The translations under genes and the position numbers were made by a program. A stretch of DNA of 64,000 nt, from the NCBI GenBank assembly GCA_963788935.1, contig CAWBIM010000003.1, positions 558,001 through 622,000 on the forward strand, read 5' to 3'. The DNA is from JAOPZW01 sp963788935. Its GTDB lineage: Bacteria; Actinomycetota; Thermoleophilia; Solirubrobacterales; Solirubrobacteraceae. The notes beneath the pieces were generated by a model. That model did no database searches, was not told the origin of the DNA, and was given only the letters and a program-made list of their open reading frames with translations. Below, one piece after another: positions 8,525 to 16,747 of the stretch. The first letter of the stretch is position 1; every line of letters starts with the position of its first letter.

Positions 8525-8967
8525 CGGCGGCCGTCCTCGTCGAGCAGGCGCTCGAGGATGGCGGAGGCGCGGTCGAGCGTCGCGACCTCCTCCGGCGTGA
8601 GGGCGGCGAGGCGGCGGGCGAGGAACTGGTCCTTGCGCGAGCGCTGGCGGCGCAGCAGCGCGCGCCCGCCGGCACTCACGGAGATCAGCGACGAGCGGCG
8701 ATCGGTCGGGTCCGGCGCGCGATCGATCAGGCCGAGCTCCTCGAGGCGGCCGAGGACGCGCGTCGCGGTCGGACGCTGGACGCGCTCGTGCCCGGCGAGC
8801 TCGCTCGGCGTGAGCGGCCCGTGGCGGTCGATCGCCGCGAGCGCGGAGATCTGCGACGGGCTGAGGTCGGCGCCCGCCTCCTGGCGCAGCCGGCGCGCGG
8901 TGCGCGACACGACGAGCCGCAGGTGACCGGCGACCTCGTTGACCGGTGGCGTCCGCGTAGTTAGCAT
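8521..8967 (-). CDS. MarR family regulator
   Basis: 148 residues with a winged helix-turn-helix: LSPSQISALAAIDRHGPLTP, then LAGHERVQRPTATRVLGRLE as recognition region and the wing DPTDRRSSLISVS, in the usual MarR order. The ATG at 8967 lies inside a perfect palindrome TTAGCATTGCTAA, which resembles the SlyA consensus TTAGCAAGCTAA and probably mediates autorepression. It is translationally coupled (GTGA) to the MFS gene, the classic MarR-pump arrangement. The inducer is unknown. Confidence 0.9.
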   Translation of the reverse strand: MLTTRTPPVNEVAGHLRLVVSRTARRLRQEAGADLSPSQISALAAIDRHGPLTPSELAGHERVQRPTATRVLGRLEELGLIDRAPDPTDRRSSLISVSAGGRALLRRQRSRKDQFLARRLAALTPEEVATLDRASAILERLLDEDGRR

Positions 8968-8983
8968 TGCTAATTAGCATAGC
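8961..8983. promoter_or_regulatory. SlyA/MarR-like operator over the marR start codon
   Basis: TTAGCATTGCTAA (8961-8973) is a perfect 13-bp palindrome, immediately followed by a second partial copy TTAGCATAGC (8974-8983). On the minus strand a -10-like TATGCT (8976-8981) ends nine bases before the ATG at 8967. The transcript is therefore probably leaderless, and the operator covers both the start point and the start codon. Confidence 0.6.
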
Positions 8984-9046
8984 GAACAGTCGACGACCTC
9001 CACGGTCCGCGTGCATCTCGCCGGTCCCACCTGGGAGGATCGCTCC

Positions 9047-9818
9047 ATGTTCGACTGGGGCGCCGGCGAGTACGAGCGCACCGCGGCGGAGCTCGAGCCG
9101 GCGGCGCGCCACGTCGTCGCGCTCGCGGAGCTCGCGGCCGGGGACGCGGTCCTCGACATCGCGTGCGGGACCGGGAACGCCGCGCTGCTCGCGGCCGCCG
9201 CCGGCGCGCGGGTGAGCGGGCTCGATGCCGCGCCGCGGCTCATCGACGTCGCCCGCTCCCGGGCGGGCGGCGACGGCGTCGAGTTCGTCGTCGGTGACGC
9301 GCTCGACCTGCCGTTCGCCGACGACGCGTTCGACGTCGTGCTCTCGGTCTTCGGGATCATCTTCGCGCCCGACGCGGCCCGTGCGCTCGGCGAGGTCGCC
9401 CGGGTCCTGCGGCCGCGGGGGCGCGCGCTGCTGGCGGTCTGGATGCCGCAGGGGCCGATCCACCGGATGGTCGGCGTGCTCGCCCGCGGGGTCGCGGCCG
9501 CGGGCGGCCCGGAGCGCCCGCGCGTTCGCCTGGCACGACCCCGACGTGGTCGCCCCGGTCGCCGCGGGCGCCGGGCTGACGACGCGTGTGGAGGACGCGG
9601 GCCTCGTGATCGAGGGCGAGTCGCCCGAGGCGTACTTCGCCGCCGCCGAGCGCTTCCACCCGATGAGCGTCGCGATGCGTTCCCTGCTCGAGCGGACCGG
9701 CCGCTACCCGGACGTCCGCGAGGAGGCGCTCGCCGAGCTGCGCGCCGGCAACGAGGACCCGGGCGGCTTCCGCATCACGAGCCCGTACCGCGTGCTCTGC
9801 CTGACGCGCGCGGGCTGA
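9047..9818 (+). CDS. class I SAM-dependent methyltransferase (frameshifted)
   Basis: ATG 9047 follows GGGAGG. The first part holds a UbiE-like SAM-binding domain: VLDIACGTGNAALLAAAAGA (motif I), GLDAAPRLIDVARSRA, VVGDALDLPFADDAFDVVLS and EVARVLRPRGRALLAVWMP. After about residue 155 the match continues one frame over (FAWHDPDVVAPV to the TGA at 9818). The span is 772 bases (3n+1); an extra C in the CCC near 9510-9520 would explain it. The substrate is unknown; it is divergent from the marR operon. Confidence 0.83.
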
Positions 9819-9831
9819 CGCCGCGCGGCGC

Positions 9832-10716
9832 TCAGCGCGCCGACGGCCGCAGCGCGACGTCCGACACCGGCCCGAGGTGGGCGAGCTTGGCCGGGTTCAG
9901 CACCGAGTGCAGCGCGGTGACCCGGCCGTCCTCGACGACGAGGTCGACGACGTTGACGATGCGGCCCTCGGCGTCGAGGCTGCGGAACCCCGGCTGGCCG
10001 TTGACGTGCACCGGCTCGAGCGTGATGCCGAGCTCCGTGGACTGGCCGTAGAAGGCGACGAGCGCCCGCGCGATCGCCGCCGCGCCGTGCATCGGCCGCG
10101 GGATCGACCGCGCCCGGCCGCCGCCGTCGCCCACGAGCACCGCGTCCCCGGCGAGCATCGCGACGAGCCCCTCGAGGTCGCCGTCGCGGGCCGCGGCGAG
10201 GAACCGCCGCGCCAGCGCGTCCCGCTCGGCCGGGTCGGCGTCGAAGCGCGGCCGTTCGTCGGCGATCCGGCGCCGCGCGCGGCTGAGGATCTGGCGGCAG
10301 TTGTCCTCGCCGCGCTCCACGATCCGCGCGATCTCGGCGAACGACAGGTCGAACGCGTCGCGCAGCACGAGCACCGCGCGCTCGACCGGGTTCAGGCGCT
10401 CGAGCAGCAGCAGGAACGCGAGCGACACGGTCTCCTCGCCCTCGACCCGCGCGGGCGCCTCGGCCTCGACGAGCGGCTCGGGCAGCCACGAGCCGACGTA
10501 CGCCTCGCGACGGTGGCGGGCCGAGCGCAGGACGTCGATCGCCAGGCGCGTCGTGACCGTCGTGAGGAACGCGCGCTCGGATTCGACCGACCCGGTCGCG
10601 GCCCGGCGCAGGAACGCCTCCTGCACGACGTCCTCGGCCTCCGCGACGCTCCCGAGCATCCGGTAGGCGATGGAGAAGAGCAGTGGGCGCAACTCGTCGT
10701 CGGGCACAGCTGTCAC
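9832..10716 (-). CDS. ECF41-type RNA polymerase sigma factor with SnoaL-like C-terminal domain (SigJ-like)
   Basis: Region 2 (LLFSIAYRMLGSVAEAEDVV) and region 4 (ERAVLVLRDAFDLSFAEIAR) occupy the first ~170 residues. A SnoaL-like extension then carries the ECF41 hallmarks DGGGR and an NPDKL-like NPAKL near the end. In ECF41 factors this extension acts as a built-in regulator in place of an anti-sigma factor. Start candidates are GTG 10716 and GTG 10707; the latter aligns better with the second ECF41 copy. It is divergent from an NAD-epimerase gene whose promoter matches the ECF41 consensus. Confidence 0.88.
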   Translation of the reverse strand: MTAVPDDELRPLLFSIAYRMLGSVAEAEDVVQEAFLRRAATGSVESERAFLTTVTTRLAIDVLRSARHRREAYVGSWLPEPLVEAEAPARVEGEETVSLAFLLLLERLNPVERAVLVLRDAFDLSFAEIARIVERGEDNCRQILSRARRRIADERPRFDADPAERDALARRFLAAARDGDLEGLVAMLAGDAVLVGDGGGRARSIPRPMHGAAAIARALVAFYGQSTELGITLEPVHVNGQPGFRSLDAEGRIVNVVDLVVEDGRVTALHSVLNPAKLAHLGPVSDVALRPSAR

Positions 10717-10737
10717 AGCCTGACAGGCCGTCTCGTC
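10711..10737 (+). promoter_or_regulatory. ECF41-dependent promoter of the epimerase gene
   Basis: TGTCACA (10711-10717), exactly 16 bases, then CGTC (10734-10737) matches the published ECF41 promoter signature TGTCACA-N16-CGTC. The -10 element ends nine bases before the ATG at 10747, so the transcript has almost no leader. TGTCA is also half of an inverted repeat TGTCA-N5-TGACA (10711-10725). The element overlaps the 5' end of the divergent sigma gene. Confidence 0.8.
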
Positions 10738-10746
10738 CGAGAGGGC

Positions 10747-11697
10747 ATGCACGTATTCATCGCTGGTGCGACCGGAGCCGTCGGCCGCACGTTGATCCCC
10801 ACACTGATCGCCGAGGGCCACACGGTCACCGGCACGACCCGCTCCGGCGCGAAGGCCGAGCAGCTCCGCGACCTCGGCGCGACCCCCGTCCTCATGGACG
10901 GCCTCGACCGCGACTCCGTGATGGCCGCCGTCACCGGCGCCGCACCCGACGCGATCGTCCATCAGATGACCGCGCTGGCCGGCGACATCGACTTCCGCAA
11001 CATCGACAAGGGCTTCGCCATGACGAACCGCCTGCGCAGCGAGGGCACCGAGCACCTGCTCGCCGCCGCGCAGGCCGTGGGCGCGAGTCGCTTCGTCGCC
11101 CAGTCCTTCGCGGGCTGGCCGTCCGCGCGGACCGGCGGCCCGGTGAAGACCGAGGCCGACCCGCTCGACCCCGACCCGCCGCGCGGCATCCGCGAGACGC
11201 ACGCGGCCATCCGCCGCCTCGAGGAGCTCGTCACCGGCGCCGGCGGTGTCGTGCTGCGCTACGGCGGCTTCTACGGCCCCGGGACCGGGCTCGCGCCCGG
11301 CGGCGACCAGTTCGAGATGGTCCGCAAGCGCAAGTTCCCGCTCATCGGCAACGGCGCCGGGATCTGGTCCTTCGCCCACACGGAGGACGTCGCGACCGGC
11401 ACGATCGCGGGCCTCGAGCGCGGGCGCGACGGCGAGATCTACAACGTGTGCGACGACGACCCGGCCCCGATCCGCGAGTGGCTGCCGCTCCTCGCACGCT
11501 CGCTCGGCGCCAAGCCGCCGCGCCGCATCCCGGCGTGGCTCGCCGCCCGCCTCGCGAGCCCGGCCGCGGTGATGATGATGACCACGGCCCACGGCGCCTC
11601 GAACGCCAAGGCGAAGGCCGAGCTCGACTGGACGCCCGCGTGGCCGTCGTGGCGCGAGGGCTTCGCCGCGCTCGAGCGCGTCCCCGTCGCGGCGTGA
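10747..11697 (+). CDS. NAD(P)-dependent epimerase/dehydratase family protein, predicted ECF41 target
   Basis: 316-residue extended-SDR protein: N-terminal MHVFIAGATGAVGRTLIP gives the NAD-binding GxxGxxG, and VLRYGGFYGPGTG is the region after the YxxxK site. The conserved tyrosine of the classic catalytic pair is not obvious. ATG 10747 is set by the promoter ending at 10737. ECF41 sigma factors are typically adjacent to such oxidoreductase/epimerase genes and control them directly. A close paralogue lies beside the second ECF41 gene at 52428. It ends on a TGA directly abutting the stop of the convergent ligase gene (11698). Confidence 0.87.
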   Translation: MHVFIAGATGAVGRTLIPTLIAEGHTVTGTTRSGAKAEQLRDLGATPVLMDGLDRDSVMAAVTGAAPDAIVHQMTALAGDIDFRNIDKGFAMTNRLRSEGTEHLLAAAQAVGASRFVAQSFAGWPSARTGGPVKTEADPLDPDPPRGIRETHAAIRRLEELVTGAGGVVLRYGGFYGPGTGLAPGGDQFEMVRKRKFPLIGNGAGIWSFAHTEDVATGTIAGLERGRDGEIYNVCDDDPAPIREWLPLLARSLGAKPPRRIPAWLAARLASPAAVMMMTTAHGASNAKAKAELDWTPAWPSWREGFAALERVPVAA

Positions 11698-13248
11698 TCA
11701 GGTGCCCGCGAGCTCGCGCAGGCGGAAGCGCTGGACCTTGCCGTTGACCGTCCGCGGCAGGTCGTCCACGAAGCGCACGACGTGCGGGTACTCGTAGCGG
11801 CGCAGGCGCGACTTGCACAGGGCGCGCAGCTCGTCGGCGAGCTCGTCGTCGGCCGGGTCGCCCTCGCGGCGGATGATGTACGCGGCGACCCGGCTGACCT
11901 CGTCGACGGTCACGCCCACGACCCCGACGCCGTCGACGAGCGGGTGCTCCATGATCGCGTTCTCCATGTCGACCGGCGAGACCCACAGCCCGCCGATCTT
12001 GAGCATGTCGTCGGCGCGGCCCTCGTAGACGTAGACGCCGTCCTCGGTGCGGCGGTAGCGGTCGCCGGTCGTGAACCAGTCGCCCTTCATCGCGGCCTTC
12101 GTCTTCTCGTGCTGGTGCCAGTAGAACGCGGCGCAGCTGTCGCCGCGGACCTCGAGGCCGCCGACCGCCGGGCCGTCCAGGGCGGCCCCGTCCTCGTCGA
12201 CGATCCGCAGCTCGTAGCCCGGCACCGGGCGGCCCGTGCTCCCGCGCACGACGGCGCCCGGCACGTTCGAGCAGAAGATGTGGAGCATCTCGGTCGAGCC
12301 GATCCCGTCGACGATCTCGAGGCCGAAGCGCGCCGCGAAGCGGTCGAAGACCACGGGTGAGAGCGCCTCGGCGGCCGACACGCACATCCGCACCGAGGTG
12401 AACGCGTCCTCGGCCCCGGGCGCGCGGACGAGGGCGCCGTACAGGGCCGGGACGGAGAAGAAGACCGTCGGGCGGTGCTCGCGCAGGACGGAGAGCAGCG
12501 TGTCCGGCTTCGGCGGGCCGGCGCTGAGCACCGCGGTCGCCCCGAAGTGCAGCGGGAAGGACAGCCCGTTGCCCAGGCCGTAGGCGTGCTGCAGCTTCGT
12601 CGTCGAGAACAGGACGTCGTCCTCGCGGATGCCGAGCACCTGCCGGGCGTAGGTCTCGCAGGTGATCTCGATGTCGTGGTGCAGGTGCACGACGCCCTTC
12701 GGCCGCCCGGTCGAGCCCGAGCTGTAGAGCCAGAAGGCCATGTCGTCGCGGTGGGTCGGCGCGGGGGCGAGCTCGTCGCTCTGGCCGTCGAGCTCGGCCT
12801 CGAGCTCGAGCGCGCCGTCGGCCGGGCCGCGGGCGGACACGAACGTGAGGTCGCGGCCGTCGAGCACCTCGCGGAGCATCGGCATGCAGCCCGCGTCGCC
12901 GACCACCACGCGCGCGTAGCTGTCGTCGACGAAGTGGCGGAAGTTGTCGGCCTTGTCGAGCGTGCTGACCGGCACCGGGACGGCGCCGAGGCGCATCGCG
13001 CCGAGGAACACCGTCGGGAAGGCGGTCGTGTCGTCGAGGACGAGCAGGACGCGCTCCTCGCGCGCGACGCCGAGCGCGCGCAGCAGGTTGCCCGCGCGCG
13101 AGGCGCGAGCGAGCAGCTCGCCGTAGGTCAGGCTGCGGTCGACGGCGTGGACGGCCGCCTTGCCCGCCCGGCCGCGGTCGATGTTGCGGTCGAGCAGGAC
13201 GCTCGCGTTGAAGCGCTCCGGCGCGGCGACGACGTTGACGGCCGACAT
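11698..13248 (-). CDS. benzoate-CoA ligase family protein
   Basis: 516 residues of the ANL superfamily. Visible motifs are YSSGSTGRPKGVVHLHHD (A3, phosphate loop), IGSTEMLHIFCSN (A5), TTGDRYRRTEDGVYVYEGR (A7/A8) and NGKVQRF near the end with the catalytic lysine (A10). Length and the N-terminal RFNASVLLDRNI fit benzoate-CoA ligases, which activate aromatic carboxylates with ATP and CoA. ATG 13248 is preceded by GGAG-like bases. No further aromatic-degradation genes lie beside it, so the true acid could be another aryl or short-chain acid. Confidence 0.87.
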   Translation of the reverse strand: MSAVNVVAAPERFNASVLLDRNIDRGRAGKAAVHAVDRSLTYGELLARASRAGNLLRALGVAREERVLLVLDDTTAFPTVFLGAMRLGAVPVPVSTLDKADNFRHFVDDSYARVVVGDAGCMPMLREVLDGRDLTFVSARGPADGALELEAELDGQSDELAPAPTHRDDMAFWLYSSGSTGRPKGVVHLHHDIEITCETYARQVLGIREDDVLFSTTKLQHAYGLGNGLSFPLHFGATAVLSAGPPKPDTLLSVLREHRPTVFFSVPALYGALVRAPGAEDAFTSVRMCVSAAEALSPVVFDRFAARFGLEIVDGIGSTEMLHIFCSNVPGAVVRGSTGRPVPGYELRIVDEDGAALDGPAVGGLEVRGDSCAAFYWHQHEKTKAAMKGDWFTTGDRYRRTEDGVYVYEGRADDMLKIGGLWVSPVDMENAIMEHPLVDGVGVVGVTVDEVSRVAAYIIRREGDPADDELADELRALCKSRLRRYEYPHVVRFVDDLPRTVNGKVQRFRLRELAGT

Positions 13249-13311
13249 GCTCCCTCCCGGCGGACGTGGGCTGGGCCAACCGTACCGTCGGCCCACGGGC
13301 CGGATCCAGGG

Positions 13312-13909
13312 TCAGTCGGGTGAGCGCATGCGCGACACGAGCGACGACGGCCGCCAGGCGGAGTCCGCGTCGGCCAGCCGCTGCTCGACGGCGTAGGCGG
13401 CGCGCGACGCGCGCGGCTCCGGCGCCAGCCCGGGCGGGATCGGCGCGCCGTGCCGGCGCGCGACGGCCTCGAGCCGCCGGGCGGGCACGGCCTCGACGTC
13501 GAGCATCGCCGCGAGCTCGGTGATCCGCCGCGGCTTCGTCCCGCTCCACGGCGGCAGCGCGAGGGCGAGCACCATCCCCCGCTCGGCGCGCATGCCGAAC
13601 GGGTGCAGCTCGATGTCGCCCCACAGCGCGACCGCGCCGGCGACCAGATGCCGGGTCGCCGCCCAGCTCAGCGTCGGGCACGGCTCGTACCAGGCGTGGA
13701 GGCCGCACGAGCAGTCGGGCGCCGGGGCCGGCTCGGTCGTGGTCGGCGCGCTCGGCGCGGCAGGTGGCGGTGTGCACGCCGCGCTGCCAGCGCTCCTCGA
13801 CATAGGGCGAGTACAGGGCGTCGTCGTCGCCCAGGCGCCACAGGCGGTAGCCGATGACCGGCTGGACGAGGTCCGGAGCGGGCATCTCGCCCGGCCGGCC
13901 GGCGGTCAT
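13312..13909 (-). CDS. protein of unknown function, DCSCGLHAWY motif (frameshifted)
   Basis: The N-terminal frame from ATG 13909 reads VIGYRLWRL and SPYVEERWQRGVHTATC. After ~60 residues the continuation APDCSCGLHAWYEPCP and ALWGDIELHPFGMRAERG lies one frame over, ending at TGA 13312. The 598-base span is 3n+1. A CxCG...C cysteine cluster and a W-rich N-terminus suggest a small metal- or ligand-binding domain, but I assign no function. Its ATG overlaps the stop of the 55-residue proline-rich gene upstream (ATGA). An alternative start is ATG 13885. Confidence 0.6.
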
Positions 13910-14073
13910 GGCGTGGGGGCGGGCTCGCGGGCCGGCGCGGGTTCGCGGTCGGGCGCCGGCGGCGCCGGCTCCTCCCGCGGCGGTGTGACCGGCACCTCGA
14001 CGGGCTCGACCGTGATCCGGCGGGATGGCCCGGGCAGCGAACCGCGCGCCGGGCTCGGGGACTGCACCTGCAT
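13906..14073 (-). CDS. small proline-rich protein, 55 residues
   Basis: An open frame from ATG 14073 with GGAGG a few bases upstream encodes 55 residues. It begins MQVQSPSP, contains RRITVEPVEVPVTPP and ends in a proline/glutamate/alanine-rich tail. The stop TGA overlaps the ATG of the downstream unknown gene (ATGA), and codon third positions are G/C as in real genes here. No signal peptide or membrane segment is seen; it is probably unstructured. Function unknown; the coupling suggests it works with the 13312-13909 product. Confidence 0.55.
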   Translation of the reverse strand: MQVQSPSPARGSLPGPSRRITVEPVEVPVTPPREEPAPPAPDREPAPAREPAPTP

Positions 14074-14144
14074 GAGTTCGACCTCCGTGGCGACTGGCCC
14101 CGGGGTTCCCGCTCAGGCGCTCCGTCAGACCTGAATTCTTCGAT

Positions 14145-15107
14145 TCAGTTCCAGTCCATCGCGCCCCGCACCGCCCAGTAGGCGTCGCTGCCCTCCTCGA
14201 GCGCGTCGAGCGCCGCCAGCGCGTCCGCGTCGAGGTCGAGATCGGCCGCGGCGAGGTTCGACGCCAGCGACCCCAGGGTCGCCGCGCCGCTGAGCACGAC
14301 GTCCACGAACGGCTGGGCCAGCACGGCGGCGAGCGCGACCGCGTCCGGCGCCGCCCCGAGGCGGTCGGCGACGGCGGCGAGCTCCGCCGCGGAGCCGCGG
14401 GTGGCGAGGCGTCCGTTGGCCAGCGCCTCCTTGACGATCACGCCCATCCCGGCGTCGTGGGCGCGGGCGAGCGCGGCGCCCGCGGCCCGCTCGTGGAGGT
14501 TCCAGGTGACCTGCGCGGTGTCGAAGAGGTCGAGCGCGATCGCGGCGTCGAGGGTCTCGGCCTGCGTCGTGCCGCTCGTGCTCAGCCCCAGCGCGACGCC
14601 GGTCTCCCGCAGCTCGGCCAGCGCGGCGAGCACCGCGTCGTTCTCGAGCACGCCGCTGTCGGGCGTGGCCGAGTGGATCTGGTAGAGCGCGAGCCGGTCG
14701 CCGAGGTTCGCGCGCGTCTCCTCGAGCTGGCGGCGGAAGGTGTCGACGTCGTGGTGCTTGACCTCCGGCGGGTCGGCGGCGACCTCCCAGTGGGCGGTGT
14801 AGACGTAGCCCCACTTCGACCCGACGACGACGTCGGCCGGGTCGCGGTCGCGCAGCCAGTCGCCGAGGAACTCCTCCCCGCGCCCGTAGGAGCGCGCGGC
14901 GTCGAGGTAGCGCACGCCGGCCTCGTAGGCGGCGTCGAGGACCTGGAACGAGCGGTCGCGGAGCGCCTGCACCGAGCGGTCCGAGCCGAGGTCCGCGCCG
15001 TGGCCGACGTTGAGGTAGCCGGGGCGACCGAGCGCGGCGAGGCCGAGGCCGATGCGCAGCGGCCCGCGCTCGCCGGCGCGGGCGGGAAGGGGCGACCGAG
15101 GCGGCAT
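14145..15107 (-). CDS. aldo/keto reductase
   Basis: 320 residues with the TIM-barrel AKR pattern. AGVRYLDAARSYGRGEEFLG contains the catalytic Asp and Tyr, GSKWGY supplies the lysine, and LALYQIHSATPD the histidine of the tetrad. WNLHERAA and GVIVKEALANGRLA follow in the usual order. It should reduce carbonyls with NADPH in the cytoplasm; the substrate is unknown. ATG 15107 is chosen over internal starts because the Gly-rich beta strand (RIGLGLAALGRPGY) follows directly. It is divergent from the antiporter gene at 15150. Confidence 0.87.
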   Translation of the reverse strand: MPPRSPLPARAGERGPLRIGLGLAALGRPGYLNVGHGADLGSDRSVQALRDRSFQVLDAAYEAGVRYLDAARSYGRGEEFLGDWLRDRDPADVVVGSKWGYVYTAHWEVAADPPEVKHHDVDTFRRQLEETRANLGDRLALYQIHSATPDSGVLENDAVLAALAELRETGVALGLSTSGTTQAETLDAAIALDLFDTAQVTWNLHERAAGAALARAHDAGMGVIVKEALANGRLATRGSAAELAAVADRLGAAPDAVALAAVLAQPFVDVVLSGAATLGSLASNLAAADLDLDADALAALDALEEGSDAYWAVRGAMDWN

Positions 15108-15149
15108 GGCGCCACTGTAGGCGAGTGCACGAAGATTCGGCCCGCAGCC

Positions 15150-16715
15150 ATGGACCACCTCGAAGCCGTGATCATCAGCCTCCTCGTCGCGGTCGTGATC
15201 CTCAGCGCGCTCGCGACGCGCATCGGCGTCCCGTACCCGATCCTCCTCGTGCTCGGCGGGACGGTGCTCGGGTTCATTCCGGGCGTCCCGGAGGTCACCC
15301 TCGACCCGGACCTCGTCCTCGTCGTCTTCCTCCCGCCGCTGCTGTACTCCGCCGCCTTCTTCGCCAACCTCCGCGAGCTGCGCGCCGACGCGCGCACGAT
15401 CACGCTGATGTCGACCCTGCTCGTCGCGGTGACGGCCGTCGCGGTGGCGGTCGCCGTCCACGCGCTCGTCGACGGCCTGCCGTGGGAGGCGTGCTTCGCG
15501 CTCGGCGCGATCGTCGCGCCGACGGATCCGGTCGCGGCGACGCAGATCGCGCGCCGCTTCGACGTCCCGCGCCGCACGATCAACATCCTCGAGGGCGAGA
15601 GCCTCGTCAACGACGCCTCGGCGCTCGTGATCTACAAGGTCGCCGTCGGGGTGATCACCGGGACCGCGTTCTCGCTCGCCGGCGCCAGCCTGCGGTTCGT
15701 GCTCGCCGCGGCGGGCGGCGTGGCGATCGGCCTCGTGGTCGCATTCGCGATCCGCGAGATCCGCCGGCGCCTCGACGACCCGCCGGTCGAGATCACGATC
15801 TCGCTGCTCAGCGGCTACGCGGCCTACATCCCGGCCGACGCGGCCGGCGCCTCGGGCGTGGTCGCCGCGGTCACCACCGGCATCGCGATCGGCTGGTGGG
15901 CGCCGGACATCGCGTCGCCGGAGGTGCGCCAGCAGGGGTTCGCGCTCTGGTCGCTGCTGTCGTTCTTCCTCAACGCGGTGCTGTTCGTCCTCATCGGGCT
16001 GCAGCTGCCGACGATCCTCGACGGCCTCGCGGGCGAGTCGACGGGCTTCCTGTTCGGCGTCGCGGCCGCGGTGTCGGGCGTCGTGATCGGCGTGCGGATC
16101 CTGTGGGGCTGGACGACGCCGTACATCGTCCGCGCGCTCGACCGCCGCCCGAGCCAGCGCGCGCGGCGGTCGGGCTGGCGCGAGCGGATGGTGCTCGCCT
16201 GGGCCGGGATGCGCGGGGCCGTTTCCCTGGCCGCCGCGCTCGCGCTGCCGGCGCAGACGCCCCAGCGCGACCTGCTCATCTTCGTCACCTTCGCGGTGAT
16301 CCTGGCGACGCTCGTGCTGCAGGGCCTGACGCTGCCCACCGTGATCCGCCGCCTGCGCGTGCACGGCGACGACGCCGAGGAGCGCGAGGAGCTGCGCGCC
16401 CGGCTGGCCGCGACCGAGGCGGCGCTCGCGCGGCTCGAGGAGCTCGTGCAGGAGGACTGGACGCGCGAGGACAGCATCGAGCGGATGACCGGCCTCTACA
16501 CGTACCGCCGCCGGCGCCTGAAGGCCCGCGCCGGGAAGATCGAGGACGAGGGCTACGAGGATCGCTCCTACACCTACCAGCGGACCGTGCGCGAGGTGCT
16601 CGAGGCCCAGCGCGCGGCCGTGGTCGCGCTGCGCAACGACGGCACGATCTCCAACGACGTCATGCACCGCATCGAGCGCGAGCTCGACCTCGAGGACCAG
16701 CGGCTCGAGATCTGA
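15150..16715 (+). CDS. Na+/H+ antiporter, CPA1 (NhaP-like) family
   Basis: 521 residues. About 12 membrane helices fill residues 1-410, with VFLPPLLYSAAFFANLRELR, the ion-site segment GAIVAPTDPVAATQIARRF and GESLVNDASALVIYKVAV, the CPA1 ND motif. WAGMRGAVSLAAALALP is the conserved helix-11 region. A ~110-residue charged cytoplasmic tail follows. Bacterial members exchange Na+ or K+ for protons at the inner membrane. ATG 15150 starts right before the first helix. Confidence 0.92.
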   Translation: MDHLEAVIISLLVAVVILSALATRIGVPYPILLVLGGTVLGFIPGVPEVTLDPDLVLVVFLPPLLYSAAFFANLRELRADARTITLMSTLLVAVTAVAVAVAVHALVDGLPWEACFALGAIVAPTDPVAATQIARRFDVPRRTINILEGESLVNDASALVIYKVAVGVITGTAFSLAGASLRFVLAAAGGVAIGLVVAFAIREIRRRLDDPPVEITISLLSGYAAYIPADAAGASGVVAAVTTGIAIGWWAPDIASPEVRQQGFALWSLLSFFLNAVLFVLIGLQLPTILDGLAGESTGFLFGVAAAVSGVVIGVRILWGWTTPYIVRALDRRPSQRARRSGWRERMVLAWAGMRGAVSLAAALALPAQTPQRDLLIFVTFAVILATLVLQGLTLPTVIRRLRVHGDDAEEREELRARLAATEAALARLEELVQEDWTREDSIERMTGLYTYRRRRLKARAGKIEDEGYEDRSYTYQRTVREVLEAQRAAVVALRNDGTISNDVMHRIERELDLEDQRLEI

Positions 16716-16747
16716 GCCGCACCCGCGGCCCCACTACCGTTCGGCCC

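Noticed and set aside
10691..10725. Reverse ECF41-like promoter TGTCAGG-N16-CGAC for the first sigma gene
   Set aside because: The -10 lies downstream of the likely GTG starts and CGAC differs from CGTC.
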